Below, in pieces: positions 44,700 through 55,079 of a stretch of DNA of 64,000 bases (positions are counted from its first letter, which is position 1; each line of letters begins with the position of its first letter). Source of the DNA: Tetraselmis striata. Lineage: Eukaryota; Chlorophyta; Chlorodendrophyceae; Chlorodendrales; Chlorodendraceae. A program made the position numbers and the translations under genes. Under the pieces are notes generated by a model. It saw only the letters and a program-made list of their open reading frames with translations. It was not told the origin of the DNA and searched no databases. Location: assembly GCA_006384855.1 (NCBI GenBank), contig VCJN01001848.1, positions 40,964-104,963 on the forward strand, given 5' to 3'.

Positions 44700-45945
44700 C
44701 AAAGAGATGCATTGTTAACATGCATACCCGAGCTGAGGGCTTGCATTGAGACCTGCCACCGCCTCCATCTCGTCATCACCCGTGGAGTCATCCTCATCCA
44801 ATAGTGAGATGATTACAACGGTGGCTGGACGCCGAGGGAGAGGCACATGACGTGAGGTATCCACAGCCTTAGTATCCTCTTCCTCGTCGCTGCTAGTGAG
44901 GCCAGAGTGCAACGTCTCCTCTGCCGCCTCATCGTCATTGCCGCCTCGCTGGTGCCCTTGTCGTAATCACCATCCACCTGGTTCAACCAAGTAAGGGACC
45001 TGATCATCCTCATCGGTGTCCGGCTCGGATGCCTCCGCCTCCTCATCAAACTAGACGCTGCGCGGGGGGTGGCCGGTTTGACTGATGCAGCGCCAACCGG
45101 TTGCGCGGCTCCCTGCATGACCTGAATACGACGCTTTGCAGCGTTTTGGATGGCGCTAATAGTGTTGGCCTTAACCTTGACAGCCTCGAACTTCACGCTA
45201 CCCTCCTCACGGGCGAAAGCGTTGTTCCGCGCTGTCCCGGGTTCGGCACGCTCATGACGCGCTCAGCGGGATTGGCGAAGCTTTGCGTCCGTGCAATCCT
45301 CGCGATGATGACTTGATGAGAGTGACATGACCAGTGGCAAGGAAGTGCGCAAGCTTGACGGACATGTCGTTGTAGAAGGCAGAGTTCTGGTTTGGGCCAC
45401 CATCAACGTAGCTAGCCGCAACGGCTGGTGCCTCGCCCTCTCGCTCTTCCATCATGTGGGCAAACTCAGTCGCGTGCCGAGCTGGGCACACATGACGGAT
45501 GGAAGACATAATCCTTCATGCAGACATGTGCGTGCCCCGCAACACCATCAATCAACAATCAAGATTACTATTTAATATTGATCAGCAACAAAAATCACAC
45601 ATGCAACAAGAGCAACATCATCAGCCCCTCGCCTTGATAGAAGCTTTGCATGCCTCATCCTCATTCCCACGCACCGTGACCTTGATGGTGGCCGTGAGTG
45701 TGAGGGACACTGTGAAAGTCATGGTCAAGCGCAATCGCGGTGACATCACTAATACATGTGCTGGCCCTGCCACGACCACCAAAGCCGATGGGCAGATTGG
45801 GTTCACCTACGTTGTCCTTGGCCTTGTCACCCGTAGACAAGAAGACAACCTCAACTGGTTCCTCCTCCGGCAAGGTATGCTTCTTGATGACCTTGGCATA
45901 AAAGACAAGTGCTGCAATCTCTGATGAATCTAGAGAGTGCGACAC
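44700..45945 (-). pseudogene. Decayed transposon gene with DDE-like core motifs
   Basis: Minus-strand pieces read HSLDSSEIAALVFYAKVIKK, STGDKAKDNVGEPNLPIGFG, AIALDHDF and, further on, YVDGGPNQNSAFYNDMSVKL. The sequence of D-K-K-V-GEP-P...DHDF...DGGPD occurs in a group of transposon-encoded proteins. The Asp residues could be catalytic. The C-terminal part is acidic and Ser-rich. Frames are broken, and superfamily assignment is not possible without a search. Confidence 0.4.
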
Positions 45946-46088
45946 AATAGTGGGAATTTATTTGTGTGGCTCGCAGAGATCGGACTGCGTGCTTCACATT
46001 CATCTTCCCGGGGAGACGCAGAAATGCATCAACACCTGTCATAATACGACCAATATATATACAAAAATATAATGAGATCTGTCATAAT

Positions 46089-46089
46089 A

Positions 46090-46128
<39 letters not shown>
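46089..46128 (+). repeat. (CA)n(TA)n compound microsatellite
   Basis: About ten CA units followed by about ten TA units. Confidence 0.95.
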
Positions 46129-46129
<1 letters not shown>

Positions 46130-46179
46130 GTTAAGATTTGGGTGTGAATGTGTCACTCATGTGTCTTGCACGCAGGTGG

Positions 46180-47045
46180 AACGGATGATGGCCAATGCAG
46201 CAACGATTGCATGGCTGCTGGGACAGTGGATGTGGTGCCTCGCTCTGTTGAAACGACAAGTGCAGCCACCGATGCAGCTGCCTCGTCCTGTGAGTCAGTG
46301 GGCCGTAAGAGGCAAAGGTCTCCCAAGGAGCCACCAGTGCTTCCGGCTGCAGCGGCGGAGGCTACTCCACAAGTCCTCGTGCAAGCACGCGCGGCCGTTG
46401 GCGATTGTAGTCCAGTATCTCCCTCCCAGCTGGCCAACAGTCCCGGGCGGCGCGCGATCAGGGCTCAGTGCGGTACTGCACAGGCCAAGCAGGCTAGGGT
46501 GATGCGTGCCCGGGTCGCTGCCAAGGCCGGTCCAGCACCGGTGGTGGGTGATGTGGTCAGAGTGCCGTTGGCAAAGGAGAACCGTGGCAAGGTGGACCCT
46601 AGATTCCTGACATGCATGGTGAGTGAGGTGAGTTATGTTATGCTCCTCTTGTTGTATATCGATGCCATTTGCACGCAATGCTTGATGTGTCCTAGTGATG
46701 ACGCGCACATCTTCTTTCTCAAATGCCCTCCCCAACCCCTGTTTTGCATGTCACAGAATGCAATTCGTACTGAGTGGCTGTGGACGCAGGTGTTATCAAG
46801 ACCACATATGGGCAGCAAGATATGGATCAGTTGCGCAACATTGCACCCGCGCGGGTGGGCTTGGCGGGTGTGGCAGAGAAGTGGAGCGACCAAGCATCAT
46901 GAAAGAAGATCTCCCTCAGAGAAGGTGTAAGATCTGTGTCACGATTTGGGGCGGAGAATGATCAAATGCACATGTAAACGGCTGCGTGCCGCCAGTGTGT
47001 GCAGTTGCCGCAAAGCTGGTAGGAAATGCACATCTAGGTGACACC
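46180..47045 (+). pseudogene. Transposon-derived C-terminal fragment (KRBA2-like tail)
   Basis: An exon-like frame to about 46618 ends QARVMRARVAAKAGPAPVVG, then DVVRVPLAKENRGKVDPRFL, before a gtgagt donor. After a possible acceptor (tgtcacag) the matching frame continues, but with a TGA codon. It reads AGVIKTTYGQQDMDQL, and later KCTCKR, CSCRKAGRKCTSR. The order VGD.V.VPV..DRG..D...L...V, then a Cys-rich CxC..CSC.K.G..CTSRC tail, is seen in integrase-bearing transposon genes such as those behind KRBA2. The in-frame stop and tail frameshift indicate decay. Confidence 0.45.
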
Positions 47046-47254
47046 CCGATAACAACTGCTGTCGGAACATTGAGGACCATGGTGCTGGCACATGCGCTCA
47101 GGAAGCTGCCACCCGAGTCCGTGTAATGAACTAAATTCTAGAATAAAATAAAAGTTAATCGAAGTCTCTCTTTAATTTCACTATAATTTAAAGTTAATGG
47201 AATATGCTACTTAATTTGAACTTAATTGAAATCGAATTAATTCTGTCTTAAAAT

Positions 47255-47545
47255 GCGGACAGAAACTTACCATATCACACATGGGCCGGATAGCGTGGAT
47301 CCATGTGTAAATGGTCCAAGTACTGCGCTGCATGCGCACATGGGCCGGTCCGTGTGTACATGGTCGTTTGTCAAGGGCAGTCCATGTGTACACGGGTCAG
47401 CCAACGACCCGTGTTCACATGGACCGTTTCCGGTTAACTCCATGTGTACATGGTACGGGCCATGTGGACATGGGTCAATGCAGGCTCCATGTTCACATGG
47501 ACCGCTTCATGTACACATGGCCCGCATGTCCACATGGATCTTAAC
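47255..47545. repeat. Array of near-palindromic CATGTGTACATGG words
   Basis: About a dozen copies of catgtg(t)acatgg, ccatgtgtacatgg or acatgggcc in both orientations occur over 290 bp. Spacing is irregular (about 15-35 bp). The words are close to self-complementary, so the block could form clustered hairpins or be bound by a dimeric protein. Confidence 0.8.
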
Positions 47546-47661
47546 ATATATAAGACACGACGTCACCATCAGATAGCGGCACCAACGTGTGTAGTGCAGG
47601 CTAGCACGGTGGTTTGAATGCTTATTGGGGGAGAAATGGTATTGGGCCTAGATTTTGCATG

Positions 47662-47663
<2 letters not shown>

Positions 47664-47711
<48 letters not shown>
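47664..47711. repeat. (AT)24 microsatellite
   Basis: Perfect AT dinucleotide run. Confidence 0.97.
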
Positions 47712-47714
<3 letters not shown>

Positions 47715-48084
47715 TGGCTGCTCCATGCGTTCTGGGTGCTTCTCCGGCAACTTCTTCCTGGCATTCTCCACCATGTCTCTGATAGAGATCCAGTGTGCAA
47801 AGAAGCTGACATCCCCCGGAGGCAAGATGCATGATAGGTGTCAATATCTCAATTTTAGACCATAGAGAGACTGGTAACAATATGGCAACAGGGATATGTC
47901 ACACATGATGCGAGTGCACTTACCCCAACTCTTGTCCTAGGCAACCTCCTGCTCGTCCACCATATCGGCAAGCATCTCCCAAAAAGGCGTCGAAGCGAGG
48001 GTTTGACGGGCGCCCGTTCCAATCTCGGAGGTCGGTGATGGGATCGAAGTCTTGCATGCTAAGGGCCAGGTATGCCCGGGAAAC

Positions 48085-49140
48085 TTATCGCCAGTGAGGA
48101 GCTTTAACGTGGCATGGGCAGCTTTCGACGAGCAAACATTGTCCGACGGTTGACAGTGTCCGTGAAGAAGAGGCCCTTACCTCTTGTACCCGCGCGATAG
48201 GTCGTATGTCCTCGAGAACAGCGTGCTGACGAATGCCGCTTTTCTGCGTGTCGTGGTCGCGGTACAAGCGACGCGCCTTCCATACCATGAAGACGGCATC
48301 GCCCGAACGACTACCTCCGCGCTTCCAACTGAAGAGCTCGATAGGGTTGGTCATGCCCTTCCTTAAGGTCCTGACGAATCTATACATGTATCAACGACTG
48401 ACAACGAAAACAACCGTGCCAGTTATTCGCACTGTCGAATACTGGCAACTGCATCGCAAGGCAACATCGCGCGGTAGAGCCACCTCGAGTACTTATTCAT
48501 CGTGCAAGTGAAGTCACTCACGTCCACATGCATGTACTCGTCCATGTCGGCGATGGTTAGAACGAGGGTCCTTAGGCAAGCGGGCAGCCGCGCGGTGCAT
48601 GCAAGCCTAATGGCTTGGATGAAGTCGCACCCGGGGGGAATTTGCCATGGTGTGCGCAAGCTCCATTTGCGCAGCTAACTCACTCTCGTACTCGCGTTGC
48701 AAGCGTTGCCGACTCTCGCCCGCCGAGATGGCAGACTCCAAGTCTCGCAGCTTCACTAGACCACCGGACCAGTGGCCAGTTCGTATCCACCGTCCGTTGT
48801 CGAGCATAGCCCCGTGTAGCTACTCGGCCGCTTTAGCAATGTTTGGTCTGTCGGCGTGATGCCCTTGCGCCTTCAGTTGAACAAATGGTCAAACGATTTG
48901 TCGATCGGGGCGGGGCTGTTCGCGGTGCTCATAGGGAACAACCGTTTGTGGAGCATCTCAACGATCTCCTCGCCGATGCTTTGGACAGTGTCAGCGTCCC
49001 GCCCATCACCCTCACTACCTAGCCAGTCCACCATATAGCGTTGTAGTGTATCTTTTGATTCGTCACGGAAAGGCCACCGTGGTGTTTCGGCGGGTGGGCG
49101 CAATTCGCGGAGGACGGCATCATCATCGCCACGAAAGGAC
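48085..49140 (-). pseudogene. Unassigned, probably mobile-element-derived frames
   Basis: Minus-strand frames look coding in composition: DESKDTLQRYMVDWLGSEGD, SIGEEIVEMLHKRLFPM, GGLVKLRDLESAISAGESRQ, LQREYESELAAQMELAHTMA. Then, in another frame, DMDEYMHVDVSDFTCTMNKY. Some stretches would form helices. The frames do not join and no domain is recognised. Confidence 0.3.
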
Positions 49141-49794
49141 TCACTAGAGCGGGTCGAGTGCCCACATGTCGCTCGAAAACGAATTCATGTATGATGACGA
49201 CAATAATTCTAGCAGCGTGTCAAGGGCGGGGTCGGTTAAAAACTTTGTGCAACCTCAATCTCCGCAAAGGCTAGCAGCGCCCGCCGAGGACGAGGCTACG
49301 TCATGGTCGGGCACGCTCTTCACACTAATGGGACACTCCTTTGACATTGGCAGGTACGTACTCCGCGGCGAGGTTAGAGAGCAGGATATCCATGAACGTC
49401 GTGCGGCCGTCCACCCACTCGTCGGTGCCATACTTGACTCACGTGTATAATTCCACGACATGTTTGTTGTCCACCCATATGGTGAAGCACGTGGCAGCTA
49501 AGTCTCGCGGCATGGTGGGACCATGTGTTTGGTGGGCGGGATGGCCGCAATTGTGTTGTGATTCCACTGCGATGTGTTCGAAGAGAAGGTTCTGCAAACG
49601 GGCCATCAGCGCATGCCACGCGCCCCAATGTGGCGCTTGATATTATGCAAGCTTTTATACTGGCTCGGGCCCGCTAGGTAGATTCTTATGCAGAAGGATA
49701 ATGAGATAATGTACTATGTATTGCACATGTGTCTCTATATATCGCTTCACATAATTTCATATAAAATAATAAATACCCACGTTGGATTAGGAAC

Positions 49795-49924
49795 CGGGTC
49801 TTCAGAGGACCACATGCTGCGTGCAATGTTGACTATGCGGGTTCGTGTGGTCTGGCCTTAAGCCACCCACCCGACCGTGTAGCATCAAAGACAACGCGGG
49901 AACAAAGTTGTAAGAAATTTCAAA
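49795..49924 (+). repeat. Dispersed repeat family C, copy 2
   Basis: Matches 25935-26073 in the same orientation: gaaccggg.cttcagagg, tatgcgggttcgtg, gcatcaaagaca, ggaacaaagttgtaagaaatt. Confidence 0.6.
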
Positions 49925-50180
49925 TTGCAAACAATAAATATCGGTGACGTTCCATGCCGACGACAACGCATTACGGTCGGCAAACAGTAGTTTAAGCAGT
50001 ATATACCGGAAAAAAGATATTCCCTCCTCTTCCCCCCCAGATCTGGCGCTATTTGTACCTAAAACAAAAACAATGATCAAATCGGCCACATTATATTTAC
50101 AGTCCCATTCTATTTGCTACTATGTTAATTTGGTGGTGGGAGGCTGGGAGACAACACTTATTTTCAACGAGTACATCCCT

Positions 50181-50428
50181 TGTCCGCTCGTTAGAGCGGT
50201 CGTCTCGTACGCGAGAGACCCGGGTTCGATTCCTGGCTGATGTATTTCGGCTATATCGGCCCGGCGTGTCCCGGGTTTACCCGGTTGATGCATTAGCCCT
50301 TCGGGGTTCGAATGAGGCAATGGTCTACTGGCTATGCCAGACCTACGACTGCAGTTGGCGCACGAGGTCAAGTGCTGGGGCGGCTTCGGCCGATGTCCCG
50401 GGGCGAACTTTAGTTTTACTTATTTTCT
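50181..50428 (+). mobile_element. tRNA-derived SINE, well-preserved copy
   Basis: The 5' about 60 bp fold like a tRNA. The A-box region is near ctcgttagagcgg, an anticodon-arm pairing is gtctc/gagac, and a perfect B-box GGTTCGATTCC lies at 50223-50233. The remaining about 170 bp match 5680-5870 (ggcgtgtcccggg, gggttcgaatgaggcaatg, gacctacgac, gaggtcaagtgctgggg). It ends in T-rich sequence (ttttacttattttc). Two copies 45 kb apart with a shared body define a SINE family. Confidence 0.75.
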
Positions 50429-50599
50429 AGCGTTTTGATTGTGTATGCCCCACGGCTCGGGGTGACATGATGGATACTGTAAATTTATGTCATGCGATAT
50501 TGCATTCATTTGCATGTATTCCTAGTAGTTGTACTTAGTGATCCATGCTCCTGCCCTATTGCGTCGGTACTTCTTGTATAATCTAGGCTTACTACCCCT

Positions 50600-52400
50600 T
50601 TCGGCATGCCCTTTGATAGTACTATCCGGCCCATGTAACAGCCAAAATTTCGCGATCAATCCCTCAACCTCCGCGGCTCACAATAATTATGTGCATCGAT
50701 TTCGGGTTTGGCGCCTTCCGCAGTCCGGTGACAGTGTCTGTGCATTTCTTTCCGGAATATTCACTCGTGATGGAGCCAACGTCTGAATAACCTACATGCA
50801 ATCCCATTTTGCACAACCCGGAGGTTCCCATAATTCCAAAATAAACCCAAGTTGTTTCTAATAACGCCGGTGAATGCCTCAACTGCCAACGGTCATGAAT
50901 GTAGCCATGTTTCAATGATCCGAACCCCCCCAAAAAATCAGATTTCGAACATATTTTCCTCCAACGCCCTTGCGCAGTCTGATAAATCCCGAATTTGTCA
51001 TCCGTCGCTGGTGGTGCTTCCCCACACGGTTCCGTTCCGTCACGGTGGATCCGCATTCACGTATATTAATTTTTATACCCGAACCGGATATGCTTTCGTC
51101 TCCCGACGTTGTTGGGATGGTGTGGTACCCTTGCGCATAGGGTCATCATACCATGCCCTCAACTTTTGCCTCTCGCCGCCTATTTATCCGCTGCAGCTTT
51201 CAGGACATGATGCGGTCATCTAGCATGTTTACTGACGACTTAACTGAAATACACATCAATCTCCTTAACTTTTTCCTTGGACGCTCAGTCCTGGAATAAG
51301 ACTGGTCATCGGCGGCTTTTCGCAGCGCCTCGGTGAACGCGGTTTGGATTACCGGTGTGCCTGATTGCTTGATATGCTCGTCTGATGGGACCGCCCACGT
51401 GTCGAGGTCGCCAACACTATTACCGGATGGGCTAACCACCCTCGCGCCAAAACCGATGGCCGATGCGTCCACCCATACGACGAGTCCTTGCTTGCGCTTC
51501 CATATGCGTTTGCCGTTGTGCTTTGCGCAGTGATCGGCGAGAAACTTCTCGCAATCCGATGACTGGTGGCGGAGCGGTGACGACATGTCCTATGCTTTGG
51601 TGCCCGCGATCCCCTCTTACAAATCAGTGATAGCATGAGCGCGACAGCTTTTGTTTATGATGTAGAACTTTCCCACCACCTGTGCCAGCTCTCATGGTCT
51701 CGCCTGCGGGCGCGAGATGAGCTCCTGCGCCAAGTTGATCACGTGAGCCATTTTGTCCTCCGGGATTTTCAGGAACGACTCCTTCGCGTGCCGGTGGATC
51801 TCATGCCCTGTCCGCGCCACCGTTTGGCGGGGGTGGGAGGTGGGGGGGGGGGGGGGGGGGGGAGGGGGGCGCTGCGGCTTCTCGGTCGAAACTGCCCGCC
51901 CGAGTGTTGCTTCCATGAGCGCATCTTGGATGATTCGGTGGATGAGACAAGTTCGCATAAAGACGGGCATCGATGTAGAGGGTCATGTGGACCCCCCCAT
52001 ACGCATCCAATGGAACATCACTACGGTAACCATGTACACCCGCGGTGCAAGCGCATTGCCATAATTCACGCCCACATGCGCGTACACCTTGCCTTCAATT
52101 TCTACGCCGGTGTAGTGATTGAACTGTTGGCAAAGCACGGATAGGTGAAAGCGCCTTTGATGTTGTTGGCCACTCCCTAGTCGTAGCCAGTGGCGGTCCC
52201 ATTCGTCGCGTCCTCCATGGACTCCAATGAGAACTTGATGTAACGGCTGAATATATTGATGTATCCTGCATCGTGGATCAGTCGGCATTTTCCTGATACC
52301 GCCTTCACATCCACTCCAGGGCCATACGGCACCATGGGGGCTGGTTGTTTGGCCATTCAACGAGCCTTCCGTCCATGAACATATTGGGTCGTGTTGCGCT
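50600..52400 (-). pseudogene. Decayed DIRS-like retrotransposon RT/RNase H
   Basis: On the minus strand, PGVDVKAVSGKCRLIHDAGY then INIFSRYIKF gives the RT finger motif K.RLIHDA. A frame-shifted continuation has HYTGVEIEGKVYAHVGVNYG then NALAPRVY (palm: G...W...PFG...AP). RNase H follows at about 51.5 kb: GLVVWVDASAIGFGARVV, with the catalytic DAS. This arrangement fits tyrosine-recombinase (DIRS-type) retroelements, which are known in green algae. A recombinase domain expected further along is not clear. Stops and frame changes indicate a dead copy. A G21 tract interrupts it at 51842-51862. Confidence 0.5.
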
Positions 52401-52840
52401 GGGCGAGCATGATATCTCGATTCTCGTGGTATGATATATTGGGCGGATGGAATCGTCCCGGTGTGGTCCGATTGAGCAGTGGTTCCACCTATTCCGGTCC
52501 CATGGCCCTTGCTAGTGATCGGGTAACACGTTTTATATCGCGCTTGTAGCGGATGCGAGCGCTAAGTGTCACAGCGGGAATTCACAAAGTCGAACTTGAG
52601 ACCTCTCCGCCGGAGAATGCGCAGCACGCGCTTGACCACCGGTCGCTATTGATATGCCGTTGGCATATGCATATTGCGATATGTTATTCCCATACGGCAA
52701 GAACCGATGCAAATTTCCGGCAACAAATTTTCTGCTGACCTCGCTATGGAGCTCCCGCAACTATTCCTCTTTTGTGGGTTCAGGTGGGGCTCCGCGTTGG
52801 CGGCGGTGGTCCAACATAGCATGTGCTTTGTCCAGTTGGT

Positions 52841-53527
52841 CTAGCGCCCGAATCCTCTGTGGGTCTCATTGCCGGAGCGGTTTGGCAATGAATGGACCAG
52901 CTCCGGTGGGAGGTGAGCTGGCGGTGATGGCGTCACCGATTGGAGGCATGCGGGTGCAGATGCTAGCCGGTCGAATACGTCATGCGCCTCCTCTCTTTCC
53001 TCTGCCGGTGCTTGGGTGATCATGTAGTCCGCGGGTGCAGTTTGTGCCTCCTTATATTTCGGTTCCGAGTGGTGGAGCTGCTCGTTTACCGGGGAGCCGT
53101 TCTGCTCCGACCGCCCCGCCGGGGCTTGAACTGCCTCAACTGTTGGGCGCGTCGCATGGAGCTTAACGACTGGCGGCTGGTCGGGGCAGGTTGTTTTGGT
53201 CCTTGGAATCCCGCCGGGTGCTGTTACATGGCTGTGTGCCCCACATGGGGCTTGGCGCGGTGGTGCTGGATTTGTGGGAGCTAGACGCTTGATAACCGGG
53301 GCGTTTGAGTTATTATCCTGTCCCGGCGCACGCCGCTTAATATTTTTGGGCGTTGGGACTTGAGTCCGGCTGATCCGGCTGCGTGGATTCCCAATTGAGA
53401 CTGGGTTTCCACAGCCTGATGGACAGGTTTCCGTCCCATCCGCCTCTATAGAATTCGCACCGCTCCCACATTGTGAGGAGATAGTGTTGTCGGGATTAAT
53501 GCTAGTTGAGCTGAGATGTTGTGGCAT
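52841..53527 (-). CDS. Unassigned Pro/Thr-rich ORF upstream of the DIRS-like RT
   Basis: A 228-aa open frame is rich in Pro, Thr, Ser and Asn, with a basic segment NIKRRAPGQDNNSNAPVIKR and a helical C-terminal stretch AEEREEAHDVFDRLASAPAC. It lies directly upstream of the RT-like sequence on the same strand. That position suits a gag-like or N-terminal part of the same element. No motif confirms this. Confidence 0.35.
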   Translation of the reverse strand: MPQHLSSTSINPDNTISSQCGSGANSIEADGTETCPSGCGNPVSIGNPRSRISRTQVPTPKNIKRRAPGQDNNSNAPVIKRLAPTNPAPPRQAPCGAHSHVTAPGGIPRTKTTCPDQPPVVKLHATRPTVEAVQAPAGRSEQNGSPVNEQLHHSEPKYKEAQTAPADYMITQAPAEEREEAHDVFDRLASAPACLQSVTPSPPAHLPPELVHSLPNRSGNETHRGFGR

Positions 53528-53774
53528 ATGGCATGCAGATTGTAGTTTCTGGGAAACTCATTGCCAGCTCGATATGTTGAACTGGTGGCTCCGCTAGTAT
53601 CCATGTGTCACATGGTTGATCGCCTGTGATATCCACCCCCACGCCGTGTCTGCCCCGTCCGTGCCGGTGATGACGTTTGAAGGCGTATGAATCCTACTTA
53701 GAGCGCATGTATTCGGGCGACAATCTTACGGGACTGCCCAGGATATTGTACGCGTAGGGCGGTGTTATGTGCCA

Positions 53775-54257
53775 TCATTCCATGGTCTGCAATTTATGGT
53801 GTGGTGGCAAACAATCCTGAAGGCTTTGATCATCGGAATCGGCGTCCAATCCTAGATGAAGTTGAATTGTTCCTCCCTCCCCGCCATGTTTGAAAATGTT
53901 TGAAAAGCATTCTTTTGCTGTAAGCGCTCGATCTTTGCCATAGCAGCGTCTTGTTGCACTAAATCTCCGACCATGTGGGTGAACACTTGCTTGGCCTCTA
54001 AGATAAGCGGTCGAGTAACCGTCTCGAAAATGGGCGACGTCTCCATATCCGTCTCTCCGTCTACACAATCCGGATCCGTCTCTCCGTCTATCAGTCTCTC
54101 CCAATACGTCTCTGCAGTATCCACGTGAACGGCACGTCGACAAACGCGGTGGGTATCCATCCCGCCACCACGTAGGCATCGCGGAGTGCCGGTTTACATT
54201 CTGAACACCAAACCCGAGCGGTTGCCTCTTAGGCCAAAATCGTCTCATGCCAATCAA
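53775..54257 (-). other. Unassigned minus-strand frames
   Basis: Two overlapping frames are open. The one reading TAETYWERLIDGETDPDCVD and IFETVTRPLILEAKQVFTHM is the more protein-like and would end near 53852. It contains short repeats (DGETDPD.VDGETD). It may be the gag-like N-terminus of the same mobile element as the RT downstream. Confidence 0.3.
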
Positions 54258-54404
54258 GTGATTGGGACGGTATGCTCCCAGCAGCCGCCGAGCGAGTCGC
54301 TATCCCATTGTGATGGTGCATCCTGCATGAGGTGTTGGAGACGGAAGGCCGTAAGATTCTTGGCCATGTCGCTGATGTCAGTGTATGTGTTCTTCTTCAA
54401 TTGT

Positions 54405-54722
54405 CCTCTTGCTGTGTATATGCGCCCGCCACCAGGCAGCGGCCCACAAGCGGAGGATCCTGAGTGCGCCAGGCCCGCCGGCACCACCACCACCTCCACG
54501 CGGTGGGCGCTAATACCCCCGCAGACCCGTGTCCGGCTGGGTGCGAGAGGGGGCTGAGCGAGGTGGCCGGTTGCCGCTGATCCCCGGATCGTGCGACGAT
54601 AGGGGAGCCCCACAGGGGCCTACTCAAGTAGTATCCGTAGTCCCGGTAGCGCCTCTTCGTGTATACGCCTCGGGCAGGGGCAGCCTACTCGCGAGAGCTG
54701 TTCGAAAAAAAATCGTGTTTTC
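54405..54722 (-). repeat. Dispersed degenerate coding repeat, copy 2 (inverted)
   Basis: Minus-strand match to 690-1120, including the cacgatttt.tttcgaacag block and ggatcctccgct. It encodes PVGLPYRRTIRGSAATGHLA and later AHSGSSACGPLPGGGRIYTA, aligned with copy 1. It is interrupted by stops. Confidence 0.5.
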
Positions 54723-55079
54723 GTACTTCGGTCGTGCGACCCGCCTACTACGGCGGGTGGTACAATACTCGGCACAGCCTTGCACGGTGGTGGATTAACA
54801 AATGCAACCGGGCACAAGGCCCAAGAACCCACCCTCGGGCAGTGACCTCGGCCAGGAGCGTGGGCAAGTGGCTGCCACGCATCGGGCGATCCATCACTGG
54901 TAAGTTGCACAAGAGCATACGGCCAACAACCCATGGGTATTTTCCCCGCCTTCACCTCCGGCCCTCGAGGAGTCCGAGGACACAGCTCGCAGCAACCTAC
55001 GGCGGGGGCCGATCTCGGCAGCGAGACGACCCGGCGGCCTAGCCGCTTGGCCGTGGCCGGTAGAGCGATGCGCTGGAGC

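Noticed and set aside
50181..50245. A functional tRNA gene
   Set aside because: The acceptor stem does not pair cleanly and the sequence continues into a body shared with another tRNA-headed copy, so it is read as a SINE head.
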